A stretch of DNA of 64,000 nt from a beta proteobacterium MWH-UniP1 (GTDB lineage: Bacteria > Pseudomonadota > Gammaproteobacteria > Burkholderiales > Burkholderiaceae_A), in assembly GCA_036362785.1 (NCBI GenBank), contig CP143625.1, positions 1,241,401 through 1,305,400 on the forward strand, given 5' to 3'. The position numbers were made by a program, and so were the translations under genes. A model generated the notes under the pieces. It was not told the DNA's origin. It ran no database searches and worked only from the letters and a program-made list of their open reading frames with translations. Of this stretch, positions 10,285-18,700 are shown one piece after another. Position 1 is the first letter of the stretch; every line of letters begins with the position of its first letter.

Positions 10285-11262
10285 ATGAAGAAAAGACAAC
10301 TGCTACAGATGGCCTTGCTGCTCAGTGCCAGCTTGGCCCTGCCCGGACTTTCCCAGGCACAAGAGTTCCCACCGAAAAAGACCGTCACTCTCGTCGTTGG
10401 ATTCGCCGCGGGCGGCGCTGCGGACTCTGCGGCCCGCCTGATCGCCAATAAGCTCAGCCAAAACATCGGCCAGTCCGTTGTGGTGGAAAACAAAGGTGGT
10501 GCCGGCGGCAACATCGCCCACCAACAAGTGGCCAAGGCCGCGGCCGATGGTTCCGTACTGCTTTTTGGCTCGGTGGGGCCACTCACCATTGCCCCCCACT
10601 TAATGAAGGTGGGCTACAACCCATTTGTTGATTTGGCACCCATTTCGGGTGGCGTGAACTTTCCGAATGTCTTGGTTGTGCACAAGGGTGTGGGTGTCAA
10701 AACCCTGGCCGAGTTCGTACAGCTGGAAAAGAAAAAAGCAGGTAGCGTGGACTTTGCCTCTACAGGGCCAGGGTCGGCCTCCCACCTTGCCGGTGAATTG
10801 CTCAACCAACGAGCAAGCATTGACATGGTTCATGTGCCCTACAAAGGCGGTGCGCCCGCCCTGCAGGATTTGCTGGGTGAGCGTGTTGCATCTTATTTCG
10901 CCGCCCCGCCCACCGCACTTCCGCACATCCAAAGCGGCAGACTCATTCCAATTGCCACAACCGGCTTGAAGCGCCCCGATTACCTGCCGAACATTCCAAC
11001 AGTAGCGGAATCTGGCTACCCAGGATTTGAAGCCTTGAACTGGTACGCCTTTGTTGCCCCAGGCAAAACACCGGTGGCGATTCTGGACAGATGGAACCAG
11101 GAGATCGTCAAGGCACTTAACGACCCCAGCGTTAAAGAAGCATTACTGAAGCATGGCCTGACCCCGCAGCCCACCACCCGCGCAGAGTTTGCGGCGTTCA
11201 TGAAAAAGGAATCGGAACAGTGGGCGACGATCATCAAAACCAGAAAGATTTCGATTGATTAA
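10285..11262 (+). CDS. Bug-family (TctC-like) tripartite tricarboxylate periplasmic receptor
   Basis: Periplasmic substrate-binding protein of the Bug/TctC family, 325 residues. A signal peptide is evident (MKKRQLLQMALLLSASLALP, cleavage near SQAQ), followed by the family blocks [33 protein letters not shown] and VPYKGGAPALQDLLGERV. ATG 10285 has CAGGAGA upstream. It follows tcuB by 49 bases and probably binds the tricarboxylate that TcuAB consumes. No TctA/TctB membrane subunits are nearby, so it would have to use permease components encoded elsewhere, as is common for orphan Bug proteins. Ligand is unproven. Confidence 0.9.
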   Translation: MKKRQLLQMALLLSASLALPGLSQAQEFPPKKTVTLVVGFAAGGAADSAARLIANKLSQNIGQSVVVENKGGAGGNIAHQQVAKAAADGSVLLFGSVGPLTIAPHLMKVGYNPFVDLAPISGGVNFPNVLVVHKGVGVKTLAEFVQLEKKKAGSVDFASTGPGSASHLAGELLNQRASIDMVHVPYKGGAPALQDLLGERVASYFAAPPTALPHIQSGRLIPIATTGLKRPDYLPNIPTVAESGYPGFEALNWYAFVAPGKTPVAILDRWNQEIVKALNDPSVKEALLKHGLTPQPTTRAEFAAFMKKESEQWATIIKTRKISID

Positions 11263-11289
11263 TTAAGTAGGCTTGCGTATCTGACGAAA

Positions 11290-11319
11290 CCCGCCTGGAG
11301 CGCTTGGCGCGCAGGCGGG
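11290..11319 (+). terminator. GC-rich hairpin after the tcu locus
   Basis: CCCGCCTG pairs with CAGGCGGG, and an inner GCGC-TTG-GCGC pair nests inside, giving a strong stem-loop 28 bases after the receptor gene stop. No run of T follows, so it may be a weak or Rho-assisted terminator or an mRNA 3'-stabilising structure. Confidence 0.5.
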
Positions 11320-11345
11320 AAACAACCACCGAAACGGGCTTATCA

Positions 11346-11672
11346 CTACATCGCTACTACCAGCGGTTTCTTTGCCGGACGGGGCTGTGGCGCCTTTGGC
11401 TTGGATATTTTGAGTACCGGAGACATTCCCGCTGCACTCGCCATATTCAAGAGCATATCCAGCGAAAAAAGATTAATCTTCCCGCGCATAAGATCTGAAA
11501 TTCTCGGTTGAGTAACGCCAAGCACATCGGCGGCCTGCGCTTGAGTGAAGCCCTGTGTCTCGATAAATTTGCTTAATTCAATCATTAGCGCGGACCTGGC
11601 TTTCATGCTTGCCGCAACCTGCGGGGAGTCTTCAATCGCATCCCATACGCTAGCAAACCCTTTAGTTTTCAT
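11346..11672 (-). CDS. XRE-family antitoxin (HigA-type, COG5606-like)
   Basis: Small helix-turn-helix protein, 108 residues from ATG 11672 (a GTG at 11675 adds one). Seen: FASVWDAIEDSPQVAASMK near the N-terminus, then the XRE helix-turn-helix FTQAQAADVLGVTQPRISDL followed by MRGKINLFSLDMLLNMA, and a Lys/Pro-rich tail. Proteins of this kind are antitoxins and autorepressors usually encoded just after a RelE/Gp49-like toxin. Here the upstream partner is only a 34-codon remnant overlapping its start by 11 bases, so the antitoxin may be orphaned. Its role is inferred from the family. Confidence 0.85.
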   Translation of the reverse strand: MKTKGFASVWDAIEDSPQVAASMKARSALMIELSKFIETQGFTQAQAADVLGVTQPRISDLMRGKINLFSLDMLLNMASAAGMSPVLKISKPKAPQPRPAKKPLVVAM

Positions 11673-11766
11673 CACGGAGCTCTCTAATTAATTCGGCGTA
11701 ACGGCTCTTTGCAAGGTCAATATCTTTTTTCGATGAACCTCGAAAGTTAACTTTCTTGGTTGTCAT
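11662..11766 (-). pseudogene. Shrunken RelE/Gp49-like toxin remnant
   Basis: A 34-codon reading frame ending 11 bases inside the antitoxin gene. Its second half, KKDIDLAKSRYAELIRELR, resembles the C-terminal helix usual in Gp49/HigB-type toxins, while its first residues MTTKKVNFRGSS resemble their N-terminal strand. Everything between (about 70 residues with the RNase core) is absent, and the frame is kept. I read it as an in-frame internal deletion of the toxin; the alternative is an unrelated leader peptide. An AT-rich promoter-like region (11767-11795, TTGATG and TATA-type elements on the minus strand) precedes it. Confidence 0.55.
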
Positions 11767-11869
11767 TTTATATAAGTTTTTGTATATTCATCAAGGCGCT
11801 ATGAAAAGGCCAAGTTTGGAGGTTTACCCCCCGCATCTTTACGAGAACCGACTCGCCTGAAAATCAGCC

Positions 11870-12007
11870 ATGCGGCCTATCGACACGCTTTACCTGTCTG
11901 CGATTAGCGTGCTTGAACTTGAACGCGGGGTGCTCATGGTGGAAAGACGCGACACGGCGCCATTCCAACGATGCGGCGTAAGCGTGATTAATCCGTGGGA
12001 AGGTTGA
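11870..12007 (+). pseudogene. Internally deleted vapC toxin remnant (copy 1)
   Basis: A 45-codon frame reading TLYLSAISVLELERGVLM then VERRD, joined directly to TAPFQRCGVSVINPWEG and a stop. The first part matches the PIN-domain VapC segment around the conserved glutamate, and the last part matches the usual VapC C-terminus. The N-terminal aspartate region and the whole middle of the domain are missing. The join falls where the gene would carry CGCGAC twice, suggesting deletion between short repeats. Its last 62 bases are the first copy of the direct repeat described separately. It cannot encode an active PIN nuclease. Confidence 0.7.
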
Positions 12008-12008
12008 T
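11947..12008 (+). repeat. 62-bp direct repeat, copy 1
   Basis: Sixty-two bases beginning ACGCGACACGGCGCC and ending GGAAGGTTGAT, matching 12833-12894 at 61 of 62 positions (A versus T at one site). It covers the last codons of the vapC remnant and brackets the brnT-brnA pair with copy 2. Confidence 0.95.
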
Positions 12009-12068
12009 GATCCTAATGCTGCGACAGCAGCCCAAGATTTTTCCGAAAGAATCCTGAAGATTTCTTGA

Positions 12069-12338
12069 CTAAGGTTTCGCTGGAGAGTGGCGCTTCAGCC
12101 ACTCGCGCAGCGCATTGTTCATGCGCGTCTGCCAGCCTGAGCCAGTTTCTTTGAATTGCTCGACGATTTCCTTGTCAAGCCGAATTGTTACCGGTGTTTT
12201 ATTGCCAGACCCAACCGGCCGACCACGTCGCACAAGCTTATTGGCCTGATAAAGGTCAGCCGAGTTAAACCAATCCTGATCGAGGGTACGCGCTTCGCCA
12301 GATTTACTGATGTATGACTTGATAGGCTTTCTGCTCAC
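12069..12338 (-). CDS. brnA: BrnA-type antitoxin
   Basis: 89-residue BrnA-family antitoxin, a ribbon-helix-helix DNA-binding protein that neutralises BrnT and represses the operon. Diagnostic block in the second half: RGRPVGSGNKTPVTIRLDKE followed by GWQTRMNNALREWL, matching the family pattern RGRP...VTLRLD...GYQTRIN. The N-terminal half (SRKPIKSYISKSGEARTLDQ) is lysine/arginine rich. It overlaps the end of brnT by 35 bases on the same strand, the usual toxin-first order. The pair lies between two vapC remnants and looks intact. Confidence 0.88.
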   Translation of the reverse strand: MSRKPIKSYISKSGEARTLDQDWFNSADLYQANKLVRRGRPVGSGNKTPVTIRLDKEIVEQFKETGSGWQTRMNNALREWLKRHSPAKP

Positions 12339-12642
12339 GTCTGTTTGCTCTCCGCATTGAAATTACATGTAACGATGGGAAGCGATCCGTCCAGACCAAA
12401 ATGACAAATAGGCCCTCGATTGTTCCAAAAGTCACAAATCGTTTTTCCCCATAATCCCAGCGTGTGTCTTCTCGCGTTAGATGCAGCCCCGCAAAGACCC
12501 TGTCGGCGTGTGCAAAATCAATGGCCCGAGCAAGGAGTGTTCCCTCACGCTTTCTTGAGTCACAAGTGATCTGGGTAAAGTCCCGATTAAATATACGTAC
12601 ATTAATTGGGAATCTCAATAGCTCTGGGGCGATCTTCTTCAT
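12304..12642 (-). CDS. brnT: BrnT-type ribonuclease toxin
   Basis: BrnT family toxin (RelE-like fold RNase), 112 residues from ATG 12642. Seen: ITCDSRKREGTLLARAIDFA then HADRVFAG, the conserved DTRWDYGEKRFVTFG and the C-terminal VISMRRANRREQKAY, which carries the basic residues typical of the active site. The frame stays open upstream to 12849, but that stretch is antisense to the vapC remnant and does not resemble BrnT, so I chose the internal ATG. The first 20 or so residues are longer and less typical than in most BrnT proteins, so the exact start is uncertain. Confidence 0.82.
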   Translation of the reverse strand: MKKIAPELLRFPINVRIFNRDFTQITCDSRKREGTLLARAIDFAHADRVFAGLHLTREDTRWDYGEKRFVTFGTIEGLFVILVWTDRFPSLHVISMRRANRREQKAYQVIHQ

Positions 12643-12728
12643 AAAAAGATCATCGAGGGGCCCCTGAGCTGCAGCAATCCGACCTTCGGACGAGCCGAAC
12701 GCCGGACGACGTATTGACGTCTCACAAG

Positions 12729-12893
12729 TCGATTGCCCGGCGGTGTGCCGCGCTTCAAGTGCCCGATCCAATCCCTGAACGGGATTGCTTGATCGCTGCT
12801 TCTGCCCTAAACCGTCAGATGACGGTCGTGACACGCGACACGGCGCCATTCCTACGATGCGGCGTAAGCGTGATTAATCCGTGGGAAGGTTGA
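12729..12893 (+). pseudogene. vapC toxin 3' fragment (copy 2)
   Basis: An open frame of 54 codons ending in TGA reads IARRCAALQVPDPIPERDCL then IAASALNRQMTVVTRD and ends in TAPFLRCGVSVINPWEG. This is the C-terminal half of a VapC PIN-domain toxin, including the ERDxLIAA segment with a conserved acidic residue and the TVVTRD strand. The N-terminal half is absent and the sequence stops being recognisable upstream of about 12729. It lies on the plus strand, opposite to brnTA. Its final 62 bases duplicate the end of the vapC remnant at 11870-12007. Confidence 0.75.
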
Positions 12894-12894
12894 T
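12833..12894 (+). repeat. 62-bp direct repeat, copy 2
   Basis: Second copy of the repeat at 11947-12008, offset by 886 bases and with one mismatch. This copy has the natural upstream context of a vapC gene (TVVTRD), so it is probably the source arrangement and copy 1 the rearranged one. Confidence 0.95.
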
Positions 12895-12933
12895 CACCTC
12901 GACCTCTTCACAGTTTAATCAAGTCAAGCTTGT

Positions 12934-13539
12934 TCAAAGAGAGCTAAATCCCGAGGAAATTTTCATTAGTTTTTCCTCATCACCAATTAGAAAGATTTTG
13001 GGTCTTGCAAGAACATTCACTACAAAAGAGTCCTTGACCTTCAGTTTTTCATGCCACTCTTCGAGACTAAAAATCGTTGGATTGATTTCCCGACCAAGAG
13101 CCGCCTCGGCGCTGGACAAGGCATGAATCACCTGCTCAAAGCTTACCGCGCCTAAGAACATGACATCTACATCACTTATGGTCGATGCCTCTCCGCTGGC
13201 CATCGATCCATAAATGAATACGGCGTGACATTTCTCTACATAAGGCTCAAGGGCTCTCATCAAGACATCGCCCAAACCGAAGGTCTTTCTGGCGATTCCA
13301 GAGAGCTCTTCGAAAACCGGGCATTTCGGATTGGCCTGGAAAACCAATTGATTACCTACTTTCTCGCGGGTCAAGACTCCGAAATCTGCCAATTTATTGA
13401 GTTCCCGGCCCACGGGCGGGGCGGCCAGGCCCGTCAGGCGGGCGACCTCGCGCAAGTGATAACGCCGCTCAGGATGAAGCAAGAGCAAGCCAATTACCTG
13501 TTGGCGGTATTGCGAAAAAAGCAGGGCTGGGAGAGGCAT
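12934..13539 (-). CDS. Winged-helix regulator with minimal nucleotidyltransferase domain
   Basis: 201 residues with two parts. Residues 10-70 form an ArsR/MarR-like winged helix (LREVARLTGLAAPPVGRELN, DFGVLTREKVGNQLVF). Residues 105-200 are a minimal nucleotidyltransferase (MNT) domain with G111-S112 and the metal-binding D123/D125 in GSMASGEASTISDVDVMFLG. MNT proteins often act as antitoxins that adenylylate HEPN toxins, and the winged helix suggests self-regulation. No HEPN gene is adjacent; the downstream side is the vapC fragment. Operator-like palindromes lie directly upstream (13557-13595). Target unknown. Confidence 0.85.
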   Translation of the reverse strand: MPLPALLFSQYRQQVIGLLLLHPERRYHLREVARLTGLAAPPVGRELNKLADFGVLTREKVGNQLVFQANPKCPVFEELSGIARKTFGLGDVLMRALEPYVEKCHAVFIYGSMASGEASTISDVDVMFLGAVSFEQVIHALSSAEAALGREINPTIFSLEEWHEKLKVKDSFVVNVLARPKIFLIGDEEKLMKISSGFSSL

Positions 13540-13556
13540 TGGGTTAGCTCTTTATT

Positions 13557-13573
13557 GTAACTAAATTAGTTAC
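13557..13573. promoter_or_regulatory. Perfect palindromic operator upstream of the HTH-MNT gene
   Basis: GTAACTAA-A-TTAGTTAC is a perfect 17-base palindrome, 18 bases upstream of the HTH-MNT start codon and in the most AT-rich DNA nearby. It shares GTAAC half-sites with the next dyad, pointing to autoregulation by the winged-helix protein. Confidence 0.6.
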
Positions 13574-13576
13574 AAC

Positions 13577-13595
13577 TGTAACCTTAAAAGTTACA
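13577..13595. promoter_or_regulatory. Second GTAAC dyad upstream of the HTH-MNT gene
   Basis: TGTAAC-N7-GTTACA is an inverted repeat with the same GTAAC core as the palindrome at 13557-13573. Two related dyads in tandem immediately before a regulator gene are what an autorepressed promoter looks like. The 170 bases from here to tRNA-Glu hold no gene that I can see. Confidence 0.5.
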
Positions 13596-13767
13596 AAAAT
13601 CAACCCCCATTGCCTCTCCTCTGACCACCGGGACTTCTCAAGTGATCTCAGGGTGAGGGAGCGGCCAGTTTCTAGGAAATTAGTGGCGATTCAACCGCAT
13701 TTTTTGAGGGCCCGAATCTGCTAACTTATTGAAAACAAACGATAAATTTAGAAAGAAAACGCTGTGA

Positions 13768-13843
13768 TGGCGTCCCCTAGGGGATTCGAACCCCTGTACT
13801 CACCGTGAAAGGGTGATGTCCTAGGCCTCTAGACGAAGGGGAC
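13768..13843 (-). tRNA. tRNA-Glu (UUC)
   Basis: 76 bases read on the minus strand from GTCCCCTTCGTCTAGAGG to the encoded CCA. The acceptor stem GTCCCC pairs with GGGGAC, the anticodon loop CCTTTCACG carries TTC, and the T-arm GGTTCGAATCC is standard. It sits 65 bases downstream of tRNA-Ala on the same strand and marks the edge of the toxin-antitoxin island. Confidence 0.97.
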
Positions 13844-13908
13844 CTGTTGAACAACTTGAAACAGATCGCTGGGTACTGCTGTTGCCAAAAAACCAGGAAG
13901 ACAGATTC

Positions 13909-13984
<76 letters not shown>

Positions 13985-14129
13985 GTATTCCGGCAAGCCC
14001 ACGACTATAGGGTATTCGCCAAAAAATGTCCAATTCTTCCACCCCAACTTGGTATACCGGCCGATCACAGCGGCCAGCGCCACAACCTGCGAAAATCTGG
14101 CCTTTCTTGCCAACCGCTTACTTCCCGCC

Positions 14130-14987
14130 ATGACCGCCACCCTGATTGATGGCCTTGCCCTGTCTAAAGTAATCCGCCAAGAGGCCGCAGCCCGCGCCGC
14201 TGTCTGCGCCCAGAAAAAGCGGCCACCTGGACTGACCGTGGTGCTAGTGGGAGATAACCCCGCAAGCCAGGTCTATGTCCGCAACAAGGTCAAGGCCTGC
14301 GAAGAAGCCGGCATTCGGTCCGAGCTCATTCGTCAGCCCGCAGATTTAAGCGAGGCGGACCTGCTAGCCTGCATTAATCGGCTGAATGCCGATCCCAAGG
14401 TGGATGGCATTTTGGTCCAACTTCCCCTGCCCGCCCATATCGACGCCCACAAGGTGATCGAGGCCATTGCGGCCGATAAAGATGTGGACGGATTCCACAT
14501 CAGCAATGCCGGCGCACTCATGACCGGCAAGCCGCTCTTTCAGCCCTGCACGCCTTACGGTGTCATGAAAATGTTGGCCTCGATTAACGCCCCCATTCGG
14601 GGCGCCAATGCAGTAATCGTGGGAGCCAGCAATATCGTTGGCAAGCCCATGGCCATGATGCTTTTGGCGGCTGGTGCCACGGTGACTATCTGCAACAGCA
14701 AAACCAAAAATCTGGAAGAGCACACCCGCCGGGCCGACATTTTGGTGGCGGCCGTGGGCCGGCAAAAAATGATCACCGCCGATATGGTCAAGCCCGGTGC
14801 CATCGTGATTGATGTGGGAATTAACCGCACTGCTGATGGCAAACTGGTGGGCGACGTGGACTTTGAGCCCGTGCGTGCGATTGCGTCAGCCATCACCCCG
14901 GTGCCGGGTGGCGTGGGCCCCATGACCATTGCCATGCTATTGATCAACACCCTTGAATCTGCCGAGCGCCGTCTCCAAATTAGCTGA
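14130..14987 (+). CDS. folD: Methylenetetrahydrofolate dehydrogenase/cyclohydrolase
   Basis: Bifunctional FolD, oxidising 5,10-methylene-THF to methenyl-THF with NADP+ and hydrolysing it to 10-formyl-THF for purine and fMet synthesis. The 285-residue protein shows [20 protein letters not shown] with the catalytic lysine, [10 protein letters not shown], the NADP-binding [14 protein letters not shown] and the C-terminal [19 protein letters not shown] 14130 gives the usual N-terminus; upstream in-frame starts would run over tRNA-proximal DNA. One base separates its stop from the next gene's start. Confidence 0.97.
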   Translation: MTATLIDGLALSKVIRQEAAARAAVCAQKKRPPGLTVVLVGDNPASQVYVRNKVKACEEAGIRSELIRQPADLSEADLLACINRLNADPKVDGILVQLPLPAHIDAHKVIEAIAADKDVDGFHISNAGALMTGKPLFQPCTPYGVMKMLASINAPIRGANAVIVGASNIVGKPMAMMLLAAGATVTICNSKTKNLEEHTRRADILVAAVGRQKMITADMVKPGAIVIDVGINRTADGKLVGDVDFEPVRAIASAITPVPGGVGPMTIAMLLINTLESAERRLQIS

Positions 14988-14988
14988 T

Positions 14989-17075
<2,087 letters not shown>

Positions 17076-17079
<4 letters not shown>

Positions 17080-17909
17080 ATTCAAACCCCAAGATGCGCA
17101 TTGCCACCTGGAATGTAAATTCCCTGCGGGTTCGGCTGCCCCACGTGTTGGAGTGGTTGGCCGAGACCCAGGTCGACTGCCTAGGGCTACAAGAAACAAA
17201 ACTTGTTGACGAGAAGTTTCCCAAGTCCGAGATCGAAGCCGCCGGCTATCACGTGGTTTTTGCGGGGCAGCCGACTTATAACGGCGTAGCGATTCTGGTG
17301 CGACAAGATCGTTATCAGCCGCCTGAACAAGTTCAAATCAACAACCCGCTCTTTCCCGATGAGCAGGTGCGCATGATTGCGGCCACGATACGGCCGATTG
17401 CAGCCGGATCAACGGACAGCGATCAGGCGCTGCGATTCATCAGTGTCTATGTGCCCAACGGCTCTGAAGTGGGCAGCGACAAATACGCGTACAAATTGCG
17501 CTGGTTAACGTCGATTCAACAATATCTTCAGACTGAGCTGTCTGGCCACCCGATGCTGGCCGTGGTGGGGGATTACAACATCGCACCAGAAGACCGCGAT
17601 GTTCACGACCCGGCTGCCTGGCATGAACAGGTCTTGTGTTCCACGCCTGAGCGTGAACACTTCCAAGGCCTATTGGCCCTTGGCCTAAAAGATGCCTTTC
17701 GATTAAAAGAGCAAGATGCCAATCTTTTTTCATGGTGGGATTACCGCCAGGCCGCCTTTCGTCGCAACCGTGGCCTGCGCATTGACCACCTGCTCATTAC
17801 AGATGGCTTAGCCAAGCGCTGCACTGACAGCGGCATTGATACCGCGCCACGAAAAAAAGAACAGCCGTCTGACCACGCCCCGGCCTGGGCTGACATCTCC
17901 TGGCCCTAA
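17076..17909 (+). CDS. xth: Exodeoxyribonuclease III (AP endonuclease)
   Basis: Repair nuclease that cuts at abasic sites and degrades 3' ends. Family motifs in order: IATWNVNSLRVRLPHVLEWL, LQETKLVDEKFP with the metal-binding Glu, ISVYVPNGSEVGSDKYAYK, VGDYNIAPEDRDVHDP, and the C-terminal LRIDHLLITDGL and PSDHAPAWADI with the catalytic His. The start could be GTG 17076, overlapping the prlC stop (GTGA), or ATG 17094; neither has a strong ribosome-binding site. Length about 272-277 residues is normal. Confidence 0.95.
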
Positions 17910-17935
17910 ATCGTTAAGGCCGCATAATTGCAGCA

Positions 17936-18688
17936 ATGAGCCTGCCATTAAGTGCCTTTTTAATCGGGATCTGGTCAACCGGCCACTGCCTGGCCATGTG
18001 CGGTGGCTTAGCGATTGCAGCTGGCCAGACCAACCGACAAAACCTGAACAACACAGCGCTGCAGCGTGGCGTAGAACTTGGTGCCTGGCAGTTGGGCCGA
18101 GCGTTCTCCTATGCGTTCATGGGCCTGCTTGCTGGTGCATTCGGAAGTTTTTTTCTGGCCAACACGCCCGTTGTGTTGATCCGGGAGGCGGCCTTTGTGA
18201 TGGCCAATCTGATCTTGATCGCACTTGGGCTTCATGTGGCCCAGGTCTGGAGCGGCATTGTTCAGATCGAGCGCATTGGTCAGGTGGTCTGGAAATTCAT
18301 GGCACCGCTTGCGAGCGCCACACTTGTGCCGCAGACCCCCAAACGTCGCCACCCGATAAAACAAATCACCAATGCCCTTCGGGCAGGCGCCATCTGGGGC
18401 TGGCTGCCTTGTGGCCTGGTCTACAGCATGTTGGTCACCGCATCGGTATCGGGTTCGGCCGCAAACGGGGCGAGTTGGATGCTGGCCTTTGGCCTGGGCA
18501 CGCTACCTGCGCTGTGGCTCACGTCCATGGCATCGGATCGGGCGACAGGCTACTTTCAAAGGCCCACAGTTCGCAAAACAGCTGGCCTGCTGATCATCGG
18601 CTTTGGACTCTGGGGTCTGTTGCGGGCCACGGGTGTGATTACCGTGGATTGGCTTGATGCCTTTTGTATTGGTGGCACGCATTTTTAA
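17936..18688 (+). CDS. SafE/TauE-like membrane protein linked to cbb3 assembly
   Basis: 250-residue integral membrane protein of the TauE/SafE (DsbD_2/UreH-like) superfamily. Visible features are an N-terminal GHCLAMCGGLAIA motif, a central WLPCGLVYSMLVTAS motif and about six hydrophobic helices. The paired Cys motifs in membrane helices resemble copper or thiol handling proteins. It lies 12 bases before ccoI in the direction of the cbb3 cluster, and such genes are frequent there, so a part in copper supply or thiol chemistry for oxidase maturation is likely. Transport substrate is unknown; sulfite export is only the family label. Confidence 0.82.
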   Translation: MSLPLSAFLIGIWSTGHCLAMCGGLAIAAGQTNRQNLNNTALQRGVELGAWQLGRAFSYAFMGLLAGAFGSFFLANTPVVLIREAAFVMANLILIALGLHVAQVWSGIVQIERIGQVVWKFMAPLASATLVPQTPKRRHPIKQITNALRAGAIWGWLPCGLVYSMLVTASVSGSAANGASWMLAFGLGTLPALWLTSMASDRATGYFQRPTVRKTAGLLIIGFGLWGLLRATGVITVDWLDAFCIGGTHF

Positions 18689-18700
18689 CGGATCACAAAG

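Noticed and set aside
11801..11860. 19-codon frame (MKRPSLEVYPPHLYENRLA) before the left vapC remnant
   Set aside because: Too short, no family resemblance and no clear ribosome-binding site; could be a remnant of vapB or vapC but this cannot be supported.
12643..12849. N-terminal extension of brnT up to 12849
   Set aside because: The added residues do not look like BrnT and are antisense to the recognisable vapC 3' fragment, so the internal ATG at 12642 is preferred.
11947..12894. Integron attC-like cassette for brnTA
   Set aside because: The 62-bp repeats are the coding 3' end of vapC and lack the paired R box core sites and hairpin symmetry of attC; no integrase is present.
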